Source: Verrucomicrobiota bacterium
GTDB lineage: Bacteria > Verrucomicrobiota > Verrucomicrobiia > Limisphaerales > Fontisphaeraceae
Reading direction: 5' to 3'
Assembly (NCBI GenBank): GCA_037139415.1
Contig: JBAXGN010000052.1
Coordinates: forward strand, 1-40,833
Length of the DNA: 40,833 nt
The notes beneath the pieces were generated by a model. It was given only the letters and a program-made list of their open reading frames with translations, was not told where the DNA came from and ran no database searches. Both the position numbers and the translations under genes were made by a program. Shown piece by piece: positions 26,144 through 34,836 of the stretch. Numbering within the stretch: the first letter of the stretch is position 1; the number at the start of each line of letters is the position of its first letter.

Positions 26144-28111
26144 TTAATCCTCCCCCTTGGCGTTGGCGCCTGCCAGCTTGGGCGGAAGCACCAGGATGGA
26201 TTCGACCAGCAGGAACCCGAGCATCAGGAAAAGCAGGGTCCGCCACAGTTCCGATTGCAGCCGGGTTTCCCCCTGCTTGCCTTCGGAAAACAATTGCACC
26301 TTCACGGAGCCGAGCAGCGCGCGCGCCTTGGAGGGCTCGACGGTCTCCGGGTCATTCTCCGCGAGCGGACGGTTGACGGCCACCAGGCGCGTCTGGGATC
26401 GGTACACGCCGGCTTGCACGCGGATATCCTTGACGCCTTCCAGCGAAGTCCAAGCCTCCGCGCCGTCACCGGCCCCCGTCTCGCCGCACTCCACCAGGCT
26501 GGCCTGCGTGAAGCGCCTTCCGCCGCTCTGCACCAGGCGCTGCACCAGCGGTACCAGCACCACGCCATCGCGCAGGTCGGACCATTCGCCCTGCGGCGAA
26601 GTCGCGCAGAACAGAATCTGGCCGCGCCCGACCACCCGCCGGGTCAGGAACGCGCTGCCATCTTCAAACGTGGCCACGATGCCCTTCTCGCCGCCGATGG
26701 TTTGGCGGCGCGTCACCAGCAATTCGCCGAGCGGCAGGCTCAGGCCTTCCTCGGTTTTAACGAGCGGGCCTTCCTTCTCTTCCCAACGGGCCACTTTCCA
26801 ATTCTTGTCGGCCTCGGCATTTTCCACCGGCCCCCAGAGGACGGAATCAAACCGGCCCTGGCCGGACGGCGGGAAGACCAGCACGCTGCCGCCCGCCTTG
26901 GCGTAATCCATGAGCTTGGCCGCCACGCTCTCGGACGGGCTGGGGCCCGCCCAAAGCACGGCGGCATACGGGTTCCAATTCACGCTCTCCGCTTTATCAG
27001 GCGCGAGCACATCCGCGACGCGGTTGGTGTCGGAAGGAATCGGCGCGGCCGCGAGCGCCAGGATACGCCCCACGGCGTCCTCGCTGGCCACCACGGCCGA
27101 GCGCACCGCCACGGGCGGGCCATAGACAAAATAAGCGGTGTTGTCGCGCGGGTTGTCATCCGCCGGGATTTCCACCTTGCCCCAACCGGTCGCCTGGGCG
27201 TTTTCGAGCAAAATCTTGTGGCGATAGCGGAAGCTCTGCCCCTGGAGTTGCAGTTCGGTCTGCGAGCGATTTCCGTCCACCGAGAACACGAGCGGCAGCG
27301 TGACGGGCGCGGGGTTATTGCGCTCAATATCCAGGACCACCTCGACTTCCGGCGGCTGGGAACGGTAGCGGCGATTGACCTCCAGCACGGAGATGCTCGC
27401 GCTTTCGCCCGTCGGCGGTTGGTCCAGCGCCAGCAGGCGCACCCGCACGCTCTGCGGAAACGCCGCCAGTTGCGCGCTGAGCGCCGTCCACCGCTCGCTC
27501 TCGGGCCGCCAGTTACTACGTTGCAGATCGGAGGCGATCCAGATTTCCACGTTGCCGGGCTTGTTGCGCTGCAGCCAATCGAGAACGACCTGAAGCGTCG
27601 CCGGCAAATCCGCTGCGGTATCCGTGGCCGCCGCCAAGGATAATTGCGGCAGGGATAACGAGTCCCCGATTTCCTGCGGCGTGCGCAGGGCGGAATCAAA
27701 CAGCACCAGGCGGCTGGTATCCTGGAACGTCTTGGCGGCCTGCCCCAGCAGGCGCAAGGCGTCTTCCCGCTTGGAGATTTGTCCGTTCGCCAGACGGGCC
27801 TCCATGCTGGTGGAGCGGTCCAGCACCAGCAGAATGGCGTCCGGCGCCGGGCGCAGCGCCCAACCCACCCAACCGCCGGCCAGTGGCCGCGCGACGGCCA
27901 GAATCAGCACCAGCAGGGCCAGGACCCGGAACAGCAGAATGAGCCATTGCCGCAGCTTGGCGAACCGCGTCGATTTGCGGGTCATGGAAAGCAGGAACAT
28001 CATCGCGCCCCAATCCACGGAGCGATGGCGCAGCCGGTTGAACAGGTGAATGATCACCGGCAGCAGCGCCAGGGGAATGCCCCACAGGATGAAAGGTTCG
28101 AGAAACGTCAT
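26144..28111 (-). CDS. BatA-type vWA membrane protein
   Basis: 655 residues. The N-terminus is the BatA signature (FLEPFILWGIPLALLPVIIH, then LRHRSVDWGAMMFL). Helices at about 5-25 and 56-76. The vWA domain carries a complete MIDAS D98-R-S100-T-S102. The periplasmic middle part (200-600) includes TLPLVFSVDGNRSQTEL and a GATase-like VLVFPPSGQGRFDSVLWG. A C-terminal helix is near 622-642 (LLFLMLGFLLVESILVL). BatA proteins act with MoxR-type AAA ATPases; the cargo is not known. Only 3 bp separate it from each neighbour in the operon. Confidence 0.9.
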   Translation of the reverse strand: MTFLEPFILWGIPLALLPVIIHLFNRLRHRSVDWGAMMFLLSMTRKSTRFAKLRQWLILLFRVLALLVLILAVARPLAGGWVGWALRPAPDAILLVLDRSTSMEARLANGQISKREDALRLLGQAAKTFQDTSRLVLFDSALRTPQEIGDSLSLPQLSLAAATDTAADLPATLQVVLDWLQRNKPGNVEIWIASDLQRSNWRPESERWTALSAQLAAFPQSVRVRLLALDQPPTGESASISVLEVNRRYRSQPPEVEVVLDIERNNPAPVTLPLVFSVDGNRSQTELQLQGQSFRYRHKILLENAQATGWGKVEIPADDNPRDNTAYFVYGPPVAVRSAVVASEDAVGRILALAAAPIPSDTNRVADVLAPDKAESVNWNPYAAVLWAGPSPSESVAAKLMDYAKAGGSVLVFPPSGQGRFDSVLWGPVENAEADKNWKVARWEEKEGPLVKTEEGLSLPLGELLVTRRQTIGGEKGIVATFEDGSAFLTRRVVGRGQILFCATSPQGEWSDLRDGVVLVPLVQRLVQSGGRRFTQASLVECGETGAGDGAEAWTSLEGVKDIRVQAGVYRSQTRLVAVNRPLAENDPETVEPSKARALLGSVKVQLFSEGKQGETRLQSELWRTLLFLMLGFLLVESILVLPPKLAGANAKGED

Positions 28112-28114
28112 GCG

Positions 28115-29020
28115 CTATTTGGCCTTCATGGCGCGGCCTTTCAGGAACTCCCGCAGCACCGCCTCGTAACTTTGATCCGTCACCACCGACATGAGCTCGA
28201 CCGCGAAGCGATTGCAGCCCTCGCGCAGCGCCGTCATGTGCTGCTTGAGCTGCTGCTGGTATTGCGCGCGGATGATCGCCGGCTCCGCCAGGAGAGTGGC
28301 CGGGGATTCCAGATCCACGAACCGCGTCGGGCGATCGAACGGGAAATCAATCTCCATCGGGTCCATCAGATGGAACAGCGCCACGTCGTGTTTTTCAAAC
28401 CGCAGATGCTGGAGGCAGTCCAGCAGCGGCTCCACCGGGCAAAAGAAATCCGAAAAGACAACCACCAGGGCGCGCTGGCGGATCTTCTCTGAAAAATCGT
28501 GCAGCGCCGACACCAGCGCGGTCTCGCCGCCGACCGGCACCGTTTCGACCATGTCGAAAATGGTTTGCAGATGCGTCGGGTTGCGCTTGGGCGGCACATC
28601 CTGGACCACCTCTTTGCCCACGCACATCAGCCCGGCGGCGTCGCCTTGCTGGATCAGCATGTAGGCGAGGCTGCAAATCAGGCGGCGGGCGTAATCAATC
28701 TTGGCGTCGCCCGCGCTCTTGAAGCGCATGGAGTTGCTGCAATCCAGCACGAGGTAACAGCGCAGATTGGTGTCCGCCTCGTATTCCTTCATGTAGAAGC
28801 GGTCGGTGCGGGCATAGACGCGCCAATCGAGCCGGCGGATGTCATCCCCCGGCACATACTTGCGGTATTCGGCAAACTCCACGCTGGAGCCGCGATGCGG
28901 GCTCTTGTGCAGCCCCGCCACGGTGCCCACCATGGGCAGACGCGTCCCCAGCGGCTGTTGCATCAGCCGGGCCACGACCTTCGGGTCCAGGAAGCGTCTT
29001 TCCTTGTTAGTCGCCTGCAC
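28115..29020 (-). CDS. DUF58 protein with vWA-like fold
   Basis: 301 residues. The DUF58 signature RKYVPGDDIRRLDWRVYARTD (first 20: RKYVPGDDIRRLDWRVYART) lies at about 53-73, followed by a vWA-like motif D93-C-S95-N-S97 in YLVLDCSNSM. Then come ALVSALHDFSEKIRQRALVV and FSDFF. No membrane helix, so this is a soluble cytosolic member. It sits between moxR (9-bp gap) and batA (3-bp gap). In studied systems DUF58 proteins are partners of MoxR ATPases. Confidence 0.92.
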   Translation of the reverse strand: MQATNKERRFLDPKVVARLMQQPLGTRLPMVGTVAGLHKSPHRGSSVEFAEYRKYVPGDDIRRLDWRVYARTDRFYMKEYEADTNLRCYLVLDCSNSMRFKSAGDAKIDYARRLICSLAYMLIQQGDAAGLMCVGKEVVQDVPPKRNPTHLQTIFDMVETVPVGGETALVSALHDFSEKIRQRALVVVFSDFFCPVEPLLDCLQHLRFEKHDVALFHLMDPMEIDFPFDRPTRFVDLESPATLLAEPAIIRAQYQQQLKQHMTALREGCNRFAVELMSVVTDQSYEAVLREFLKGRAMKAK

Positions 29021-29029
29021 GGGATTCGC

Positions 29030-30097
29030 TTACTTCTTGCCGCCTTGCGCGCATTCCGCCCAGAGCCGCGTGATGATTTCCTCGCTGGTCACGCCTTCGG
29101 ACTGCGCCTGGAAATTGGTCAGGATACGGTGCATGAGCACGGGCTGCGCCACCGCTTCCACGTCTTCGAGACGCACCAGGTAACTGCCATTCAGCACGGC
29201 GTGCGCCTTGGCGCCCTTGATCAAATACTGCACCGCGCGCGGGCCGGCCCCCCAGGTGACCCAGCGGGTAATCCAGTCCGGCGTCTTTTCGCCTTTGGGG
29301 CGGGACATCCGCACCAGGTCCACCACGAAATCATACACATGATCCGGCACCGGCACGCGCTGCACGAGTTCCTGGTACTCCATCACCTTGGCGCCATCAA
29401 TCAGCTTGCGCAGTTTGGCGGGCGGTGCGCTGGTGGTTTCCCGCGCGATGCGGCGCTCTTCCTCGATGCTGGGGTACTTCACATTGATGAAGAACATGAA
29501 GCGGTCCAACTGCGCTTCCGGCAGGGGATACGTGCCTTCCTGCTCAATCGGGTTCTGCGTGGCCAGCACGAAGAACGGCAGCGGCAGCGGGAAGTTCTTG
29601 CCGACGGCGGTGACTTTGAATTCCTGCATGGCCTCCAGCAAGGCGGACTGCGTCTTGGGCGGCGTGCGATTGATTTCGTCCGCCAGTACAATGTTGGCGA
29701 ACACGGGGCCCTTCACGAACTCGAAGGCGCGCCGACCGGGCTGGTCGGTCTCCTGCAAAATATCGGTGCCGGTGATATCGGACGGCATCAGGTCGGGCGT
29801 AAACTGAATGCGGCTGAAATCCAGCGACATCACATTGGCCAGGGAATGCACCATCAGCGTCTTCGCCAATCCGGGCACGCCCATCAATAGACCATGTCCG
29901 CGCGACAGGACGCAGATTAATAGTTTCTCGATCACTTCATCCTGGCCGATGATGACCCGGGCGATCTCCTGGCGCAGTTCGCCATAGAGCTTGCGCATCT
30001 CGTCCACCGCCGCGACATCGCGATCGGAAAATACCTGGCCCGCCTCCCCGTTTTTCAGGGATGCATCGGCTACCGTTCTGGCATTGTTTTCACTCAT
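29030..30097 (-). CDS. MoxR-family AAA+ ATPase
   Basis: 355 residues, usual length. Walker A GVPGLAKT is at 73-80 and Walker B VLADEINR has Asp140-Glu141. Other MoxR signatures are present: RIQFTPDLMPSDITG, TPPKTQSALLEAMQE, and the sensor ATQNPIEQEGTYPLPEAQLD. It probably acts as a chaperone that remodels complexes together with vWA proteins in the cytosol. It is the first gene of the five-gene operon reaching 20810, and it is divergent from the agarase-like gene, with a 154-bp gap that should contain promoters for both. Confidence 0.95.
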   Translation of the reverse strand: MSENNARTVADASLKNGEAGQVFSDRDVAAVDEMRKLYGELRQEIARVIIGQDEVIEKLLICVLSRGHGLLMGVPGLAKTLMVHSLANVMSLDFSRIQFTPDLMPSDITGTDILQETDQPGRRAFEFVKGPVFANIVLADEINRTPPKTQSALLEAMQEFKVTAVGKNFPLPLPFFVLATQNPIEQEGTYPLPEAQLDRFMFFINVKYPSIEEERRIARETTSAPPAKLRKLIDGAKVMEYQELVQRVPVPDHVYDFVVDLVRMSRPKGEKTPDWITRWVTWGAGPRAVQYLIKGAKAHAVLNGSYLVRLEDVEAVAQPVLMHRILTNFQAQSEGVTSEEIITRLWAECAQGGKK

Positions 30098-30251
30098 AAA
30101 GGCTTTCTAGCTAAAAAGTTGGGTCACACTATCTTGTGGCAGACGGTGTGGCAAGTTGAAAGCTCCCCGTTTTTTGGAAAAATCAAGCGCCAGAACGAGG
30201 GCGCATCAATAACTGTTGAAAGGTTTGGCATTCCATACTATCAATGCTCAC

Positions 30252-32351
30252 ATGTTAAGCAATTCAACGACCATCACATGGCGGCAGACCGCTGTCGCAA
30301 TCTTTGTTGCTGTCTCCAGCCTGGCTACGGCCGCCCCGGTGGAGAAGGCGACCACGCTCTTTGACTTCACCACCAAGACCGATGTCTCCGGCATCAGCAC
30401 CACCGACGCCACCGTCGCCTGGAAAGCGGGCCAGGGCCTGGTCGTCCAAACCGGGCAGAAGAACAGTTGGCCCGGCATCACCCTCAAGGCGCCGAATGGC
30501 AAATGGGACCTCTCCGCCTGCCAAGCCGTGTCGGTGGAGCTGAAAAATACCGGCACCGAGAAGGTGACCATCTCCTGCCGCGTAGATAATCAGGGGGCGG
30601 ATGGCAACAAGAACTGCATCACCACCGGCCTCGCGCTGGAGCCGGGTGCCAGCGGCACCCTGCGCGCCAGCCTGAACAGCACTCCGTGGCGGCTTTCCGA
30701 AAACATCAAGATCATCGGCATGCGCGGCGCGCCGGGCCGCAGCGACAAGCTGGACCCTGCCGCCGTGACGCAACTGCTGCTCTTCATCGGCAAGCCCACC
30801 GCGAAGCATTCCTTTGAAGTGACGCGCATCAGCGGCACCGGCTCCTTGACCACCCTGGACATCAAGACCTTCTTCCCGTTCATTGATGAGTTCGGTCAAT
30901 TCAAGCATATTGATTGGCCGGGCAAAACACATTCCCTGGAGGACATGGCCGCCAAACGCCAAGCGGAAGTCAAAGAGTTGGCCGCCCAGCCCGGCCCGAA
31001 GGATCGCGATCAATACGGTGGCTGGACCGCCGGGCCAACGCTCAAGGCCACCGGCTTTTTCCGCGTGGAGAAGCACCAGGGCAAATGGTGGCTCGTGGAC
31101 CCGGAGGGCCGCCTCTTCTGGTCGCACGGCGTGGATTGCGTGCGCCTGGAGGCCAGCACGCCGATCTCGGATCGCGAGAATTATTACCAGAACCTCCCCG
31201 CCGAAGGCTCGCCGTTCGCGAAGTTCTATGGCACCGGCAATTTTGCCGCGCACGATTATTATGAGAAAATCCCCAAGTACCGTACCTACGACTTTTCCAA
31301 GGCCAACCTGCTGCGCAAGTACGGCGAGACCTATCCCGACCAGTTCGCGGACATGACCCACCGGCGCCTGCGAAGCTGGGGCATGAACACGATCGCCAAC
31401 TGGTCCGACAGCAAGGTCTATAACCAGCGCCGCACGCCGTACACCGCCACCATTGGTTTCGGCTCCAAATCCATCCAGGGTTCCTCGGGCTATTGGCGCA
31501 AGTTCTTCGATGTCTTTGACACCTCCTTCCGCGACAACGCCCGCAAAGCGATGGAGAAGGAAAAAGACACTTCCGCCAACGACCCGTGGTGCATCGGGTA
31601 TTACGTCCATAACGAGGAAAGCTGGGGCTCGGAAACCTCGCTGGCCAGCGCCGCGCTGTCCTCGCCCCCGGACCAGCCCGCCAAGCTGGTGTTCGTTGAG
31701 GATTTGAAAAAGAAATACACCACCATCGCCGCGCTGAACCAGGCGTGGGGAGTTTCCCATGCCTCCTGGGACACCCTGCTGCAAAGCACCAACACCCCGA
31801 GCGTCAAGCTGGCGGGCGACGACCTCCGCGCGTTCTACCAGAAGCTCGCCGAGACCTACTTCCAGATCGTGAAGGAGGAAATCAAACGCGCCGCCCCCAA
31901 CCACCTCTACCTCGGCTGCCGCTTTGCCTGGGTCAACGACATCGCCGCACGCGCCGCGACGAAGCATTGCGACGTCATCAGCTACAACCGGTACGAGTAC
32001 AGCGTGGAGAAGCATCACCTGCCGGACAGCATTGACCTGCCCATGATCATCGGTGAATTCCATTTCGGCGCGCTCGATCGCGGCATGTTCCACACCGGCC
32101 TCAAGCGCACCGAGAACCAGAATGACCGCGCCCTCAAGTACAAGGAATATGTCCAGGGCGCGCTGCGCAACCCGTACTTCGTCGGCACCCACTGGTTCCA
32201 GTACAAAGACCAGGCCACCACCGGTCGCAGCGACGGCGAGAATTACCAGATCGGCTTCCTCGACATCTGCGATAACCCGTATCCCGAAACCATCCAGGCC
32301 AGCCGCGAAGTCGGCTACGGCATGTACGAGTACCGCCTGAAAAACAACTAA
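30252..32351 (+). CDS. Exported glycoside hydrolase, beta-agarase (GH50)-like
   Basis: 699 residues from the ATG at 30252, chosen because it places a good signal peptide at the N-terminus (WRQTAVAIFVAVSSLATAAP). An ATG 36 bp upstream is possible. The first 200 residues form a carbohydrate-binding-like beta domain (TTLFDFTTKTDVSGI ... KATGFFRV). The catalytic (beta/alpha)8 part has KWWLVDPEGRLFWSHGVDC, MTHRRLRSWGMNTIANWSD, the acid/base Glu near 455 (YYVHNEESWG) and the nucleophile Glu near 602 (MIIGEFHFGALDRG). These match GH50 agarase-like clan GH-A enzymes. The substrate may be another galactan. It probably forms an operon with the oxidoreductase 21 bp downstream. Confidence 0.85.
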   Translation: MLSNSTTITWRQTAVAIFVAVSSLATAAPVEKATTLFDFTTKTDVSGISTTDATVAWKAGQGLVVQTGQKNSWPGITLKAPNGKWDLSACQAVSVELKNTGTEKVTISCRVDNQGADGNKNCITTGLALEPGASGTLRASLNSTPWRLSENIKIIGMRGAPGRSDKLDPAAVTQLLLFIGKPTAKHSFEVTRISGTGSLTTLDIKTFFPFIDEFGQFKHIDWPGKTHSLEDMAAKRQAEVKELAAQPGPKDRDQYGGWTAGPTLKATGFFRVEKHQGKWWLVDPEGRLFWSHGVDCVRLEASTPISDRENYYQNLPAEGSPFAKFYGTGNFAAHDYYEKIPKYRTYDFSKANLLRKYGETYPDQFADMTHRRLRSWGMNTIANWSDSKVYNQRRTPYTATIGFGSKSIQGSSGYWRKFFDVFDTSFRDNARKAMEKEKDTSANDPWCIGYYVHNEESWGSETSLASAALSSPPDQPAKLVFVEDLKKKYTTIAALNQAWGVSHASWDTLLQSTNTPSVKLAGDDLRAFYQKLAETYFQIVKEEIKRAAPNHLYLGCRFAWVNDIAARAATKHCDVISYNRYEYSVEKHHLPDSIDLPMIIGEFHFGALDRGMFHTGLKRTENQNDRALKYKEYVQGALRNPYFVGTHWFQYKDQATTGRSDGENYQIGFLDICDNPYPETIQASREVGYGMYEYRLKNN

Positions 32352-32372
32352 AACTGAATCCATAACAACTCT

Positions 32373-33722
32373 ATGAACACCACCTGCAATCGCCGCCATT
32401 TCCTCCGCGCCTCCGGCCTGCTCGCCGCCGCGGGGACCATCCAATTCCTGCCCGGCCACGTGCTGGGCCTCAACGGCGCCACCGCGCCCAACGCGAAACT
32501 CAACCTCGCCGGCATCGGCGTCGGCGGTCAGGGCGGCAGCGACATTGCCCAGTTGGCCTCCGAAAACATTGTCGCCCTCTGCGATGTGGACTGGGATCGC
32601 GCGGCGGGGACCTTCAAGAAAAACCCCAACGCCAAAAAGTACAAAGACTACCGCAAGCTGCTCGACGAACAGAAAGACATTGACGCCGTGGTCGTCGCCA
32701 CGCCGGACCACATGCACGCGTTCGCCACCACGGCCGCCTTGCAACTCGGCAAACACGTCTATTGCGAGAAACCCCTCACCCACGACGTCTGGGAAGCCCG
32801 GCAAGTCGCCGAGCTGGCCCGCGCCAAGAAAGTCGCCACCCAAATGGGCAACCAGGGCCAGGCCTCCGAAGAAACCCGGCGCCTGTGCGAATTCATCTGG
32901 GATGGCGCCATCGGCCCGGCGCGCGAGGCGCACATCTGGACCGATCGCCCCGCCAAGGGCCTCTTCAAGGAATACTGGCCGCAAGGCATTGACAAACCCG
33001 CCGACACCCCGCCCCCGCCCGCCAACCTCGATTGGGATCTCTGGATCGGCAGCGCCCCCATGCGCCCCTACAACCCCGCCTATATGCCGTTCAAATGGCG
33101 CGGCTGGTGGGATTTCGGCACCGGCGCCCTCGGCGACATCGGCTGCCACGCCATGGACCCCGTTTTCCGCGCCCTGAAACTCAAAGTCCCGCTCAGCGTC
33201 CAGGCCTCCTCCAGCCGCGTCAACACCGAGGCCTATCCCGCCGCCTCCATGGTCACCTACGAATACCCGGCCCGGGGCGAATACCCGGCGCTCAAACTCA
33301 TCTGGTACGATGGCGGCCTGCGTCCCCCGCGCCCGCACGGCTTGCCGGAAGGCGAATTCATGGGCGACAACGGCCGCATGATCATCGGCGACAAAGGCTT
33401 CATCCTGGGCAACAAACTCTTCCCCCTCGAACGCCGCGCCGAATACCCCGAACCGGCCAAGACCATCCCGCGCTCCCCCGGCCATCACCTGGAATGGATC
33501 AACGCCTGCAAGGGCGGGCCTGCCGCCGGCTCCAACTTCGACTGGGCCGGACCGCTGACCGAAGCCGTGCTGCTGGGCAACGTCGCCCTGCGCGTGCAAC
33601 TGCGCGAAGACCTCACCCGCGCCAAGCTCCTGTGGAACTCCGAGAAACTCCAATTCACCAACCTCCCCGAAGCCAACGAATTCCTGCGGCGCAAATACCG
33701 GGACGGCTGGAGCCTGGGCTAA
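32373..33722 (+). CDS. Tat-exported Gfo/Idh/MocA-family oxidoreductase
   Basis: 449 residues. A Tat signal (CNRRHFLRASGLLAAAGTI) is followed by a Rossmann domain: LNLAGIGVGGQGGSD (about 45-60), ALCDVDWDRA, VVVATPDHMHAFATTAALQ, and the conserved GKHVYCEKPLTHDVWEAR with the Glu-Lys-Pro triplet. The C-terminal domain contains WWDFGTGALGDIGCHAMDP, typical of the exported verrucomicrobial and planctomycete subgroup (WHW-like). It likely oxidises a sugar or cyclitol using tightly bound NAD(P). It follows the agarase-like gene by 21 bp, so it may act on the released sugar. Confidence 0.93.
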   Translation: MNTTCNRRHFLRASGLLAAAGTIQFLPGHVLGLNGATAPNAKLNLAGIGVGGQGGSDIAQLASENIVALCDVDWDRAAGTFKKNPNAKKYKDYRKLLDEQKDIDAVVVATPDHMHAFATTAALQLGKHVYCEKPLTHDVWEARQVAELARAKKVATQMGNQGQASEETRRLCEFIWDGAIGPAREAHIWTDRPAKGLFKEYWPQGIDKPADTPPPPANLDWDLWIGSAPMRPYNPAYMPFKWRGWWDFGTGALGDIGCHAMDPVFRALKLKVPLSVQASSSRVNTEAYPAASMVTYEYPARGEYPALKLIWYDGGLRPPRPHGLPEGEFMGDNGRMIIGDKGFILGNKLFPLERRAEYPEPAKTIPRSPGHHLEWINACKGGPAAGSNFDWAGPLTEAVLLGNVALRVQLREDLTRAKLLWNSEKLQFTNLPEANEFLRRKYRDGWSLG

Positions 33723-33800
33723 GCCTGCGAATGGGGAAACTTTTGCAGAAATATTGCTGGGCAGAAAAATTATGGCCAGAAGATGGAAGCTGGGAGCCAC

Positions 33801-33900
33801 GGCTTTTTCCCATTGACCGGAGGGGCCTTTTTATGGATGGTCGGTGCTATGATAATAAACTGGCTGCAGAAAACGATGAACGAGCAGGGCGTTCAGGAAT
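33801..33900 (+). repeat. Repeated leader, copy 1
   Basis: 100 bp that align without gaps to 34851-34950, about 73% identical by hand count. In the frame of the following lipoprotein it reads F-F-P-L-T-G-G-A-F-L-W-M-V-G-A-M-I, then I-N-W-L and later M-N-E-Q-G-V-Q-E, matching copy 2. An upstream ATG (33772) begins M-A-R-R-W-K-L-G-A-T-A-F but is one base out of frame with it. The repeat stops shortly before a new MKR-type start codon in both places. Confidence 0.8.
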
Positions 33901-33914
33901 ACTGTTATGCATCC

Positions 33915-34544
33915 ATGAAACGCATCCTGTCATTCGGAGCGCTTGTGCTCGTGACCGCGAGTTGCAGCCGGGATAGTTCTCCGGTGGTGCCGAGTCTTTC
34001 TGGCCACTCGATCTTCGATACCCTTCTGTCGCGTCCAAGCGTCAGCGAACGAGTAAAGCAGGCCGAGCTCGACTTGCCAGGTGATGTTTACAAATCTGCC
34101 GGGGTGGGCACTGCTAGACCCATGCACTGGAATGATTCCCGCCAGACGCGAGAGCTCGACATTGGCCGTGAATTGCTGCGCGAGCTTCAACCTGCATTAA
34201 AGCGGATGAGTGTGAGCGATCTAATTTCAGCAATGAAGCTGTATCCCAGATTAACGCCCACTTGTCCAAGCGGGGTCGCCTATGTGCTCTATGGCGAAGG
34301 AAACAAGATGATTATTGATGAGATTGAGTCACGGCCTGTCCAGCAGTTGGCACCATTGAATTCATTGGCGAAAGATCAAAAGTACGAGGTATTCCTGAAC
34401 GGGACCTATTCCGAAGACCTTGGCATCCTGTGCCAAATGATTTTGAAAAAAAAGGAGTTGTGGTGCCCGATATCTAACCCCTGCGTGCAGGCGACGCCGG
34501 ATTGCGCTCTGCGCTCCGCTGTGCGGCTTTCGCCTTGTGGCTGA
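33915..34544 (+). CDS. Putative lipoprotein, unknown function
   Basis: 209 residues from the ATG at 33915 (MKRILSFGALVLVTASCSRD), chosen because it gives a clean lipoprotein signal with lipobox V-T-A-S-C and Cys17. The frame is open for another 44 codons upstream through the repeated leader, so a longer product is possible. The mature part is mixed helix/strand with no family I recognise (ELDIGRELLRELQPALKRM, SGVAYVLYGEGNKMIIDEIE). The last 24 or so residues are encoded by the hairpin at 34472-34556 and are Cys-rich, probably not original. Base composition is visibly more AT-rich than the neighbouring housekeeping genes, in keeping with acquired DNA. Confidence 0.6.
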   Translation: MKRILSFGALVLVTASCSRDSSPVVPSLSGHSIFDTLLSRPSVSERVKQAELDLPGDVYKSAGVGTARPMHWNDSRQTRELDIGRELLRELQPALKRMSVSDLISAMKLYPRLTPTCPSGVAYVLYGEGNKMIIDEIESRPVQQLAPLNSLAKDQKYEVFLNGTYSEDLGILCQMILKKKELWCPISNPCVQATPDCALRSAVRLSPCG

Positions 34545-34556
34545 GTGCAGTTAAAT
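34472..34556 (+). other. Possible attC-like recombination site
   Basis: The 85-bp stretch begins ATCTAAC (fits RYYYAAC) and ends GTTAAAT (fits GTTRRRY), and these ends are inverted repeats at 6 of 7 positions. Inside there are further pairings: GGCGA with TCGCC, and GCCG with CGGC. It lies at the end of one small gene and 10 bp before the next, where an integron cassette junction would be. No integrase gene is in the window and the inner boxes are weak, so this is only a candidate. Confidence 0.3.
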
Positions 34557-34566
34557 TCTAACGATC

Positions 34567-34836
34567 ATGATTACATATCCGGACGGAAGGATGGTGTGCA
34601 TTGGCGACAAGGTTCTCATGAACCGAGGCCGCGAGTCTGGAACTATCCATGCTATTATCGACTCAACAGAGGCGATGGCAGCATGGGGCCACGAGGAGAC
34701 GGGCTTGGTCATTGACGTTGCCACGAGTGGCTTGAACTTCTGGCCCGAGTGGTCTTTGAGGAGTTTTAACGACGAGATTCGATTTATTTCCAGCCCCATG
34801 GCCGGACCAGATGTTTCAGCAGCCGACAACGCATGA
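34567..34836 (+). CDS. Small protein, unknown function
   Basis: 89 residues (MITYPDGRMVCIGDKVLMNR ...). The opening I-T-Y-P-D-G-x-x-V-x-x-G-D-x-V and the following G-T-I-H-A-I-I-D-S resemble a group of small beta-rich proteins often found as orphan or cassette genes (from memory). A middle part reads EETGLVIDVATSGLNFW. No signal peptide. The stop codon overlaps the next small frame (ATGA at 34833). It stands between the attC-like hairpin and repeated-leader copy 2, in more AT-rich DNA. Confidence 0.6.
   Translation: MITYPDGRMVCIGDKVLMNRGRESGTIHAIIDSTEAMAAWGHEETGLVIDVATSGLNFWPEWSLRSFNDEIRFISSPMAGPDVSAADNA

Noticed and set aside
24470-27643. A 1057-codon plus-strand open frame, and similar long ones at 18824-21214 and 21392-23878
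   Set aside because: They lie opposite hflX and the MoxR operon genes, whose protein motifs are clear. Their translations are rich in Arg, Ala, His and Gly without domains. High-GC third positions keep the opposite strand open.
30264-33800. A 1178-codon minus-strand open frame
   Set aside because: It is the antisense of the agarase-like and Gfo/Idh/MocA genes, which have full motifs and signal peptides. The product is low-complexity.
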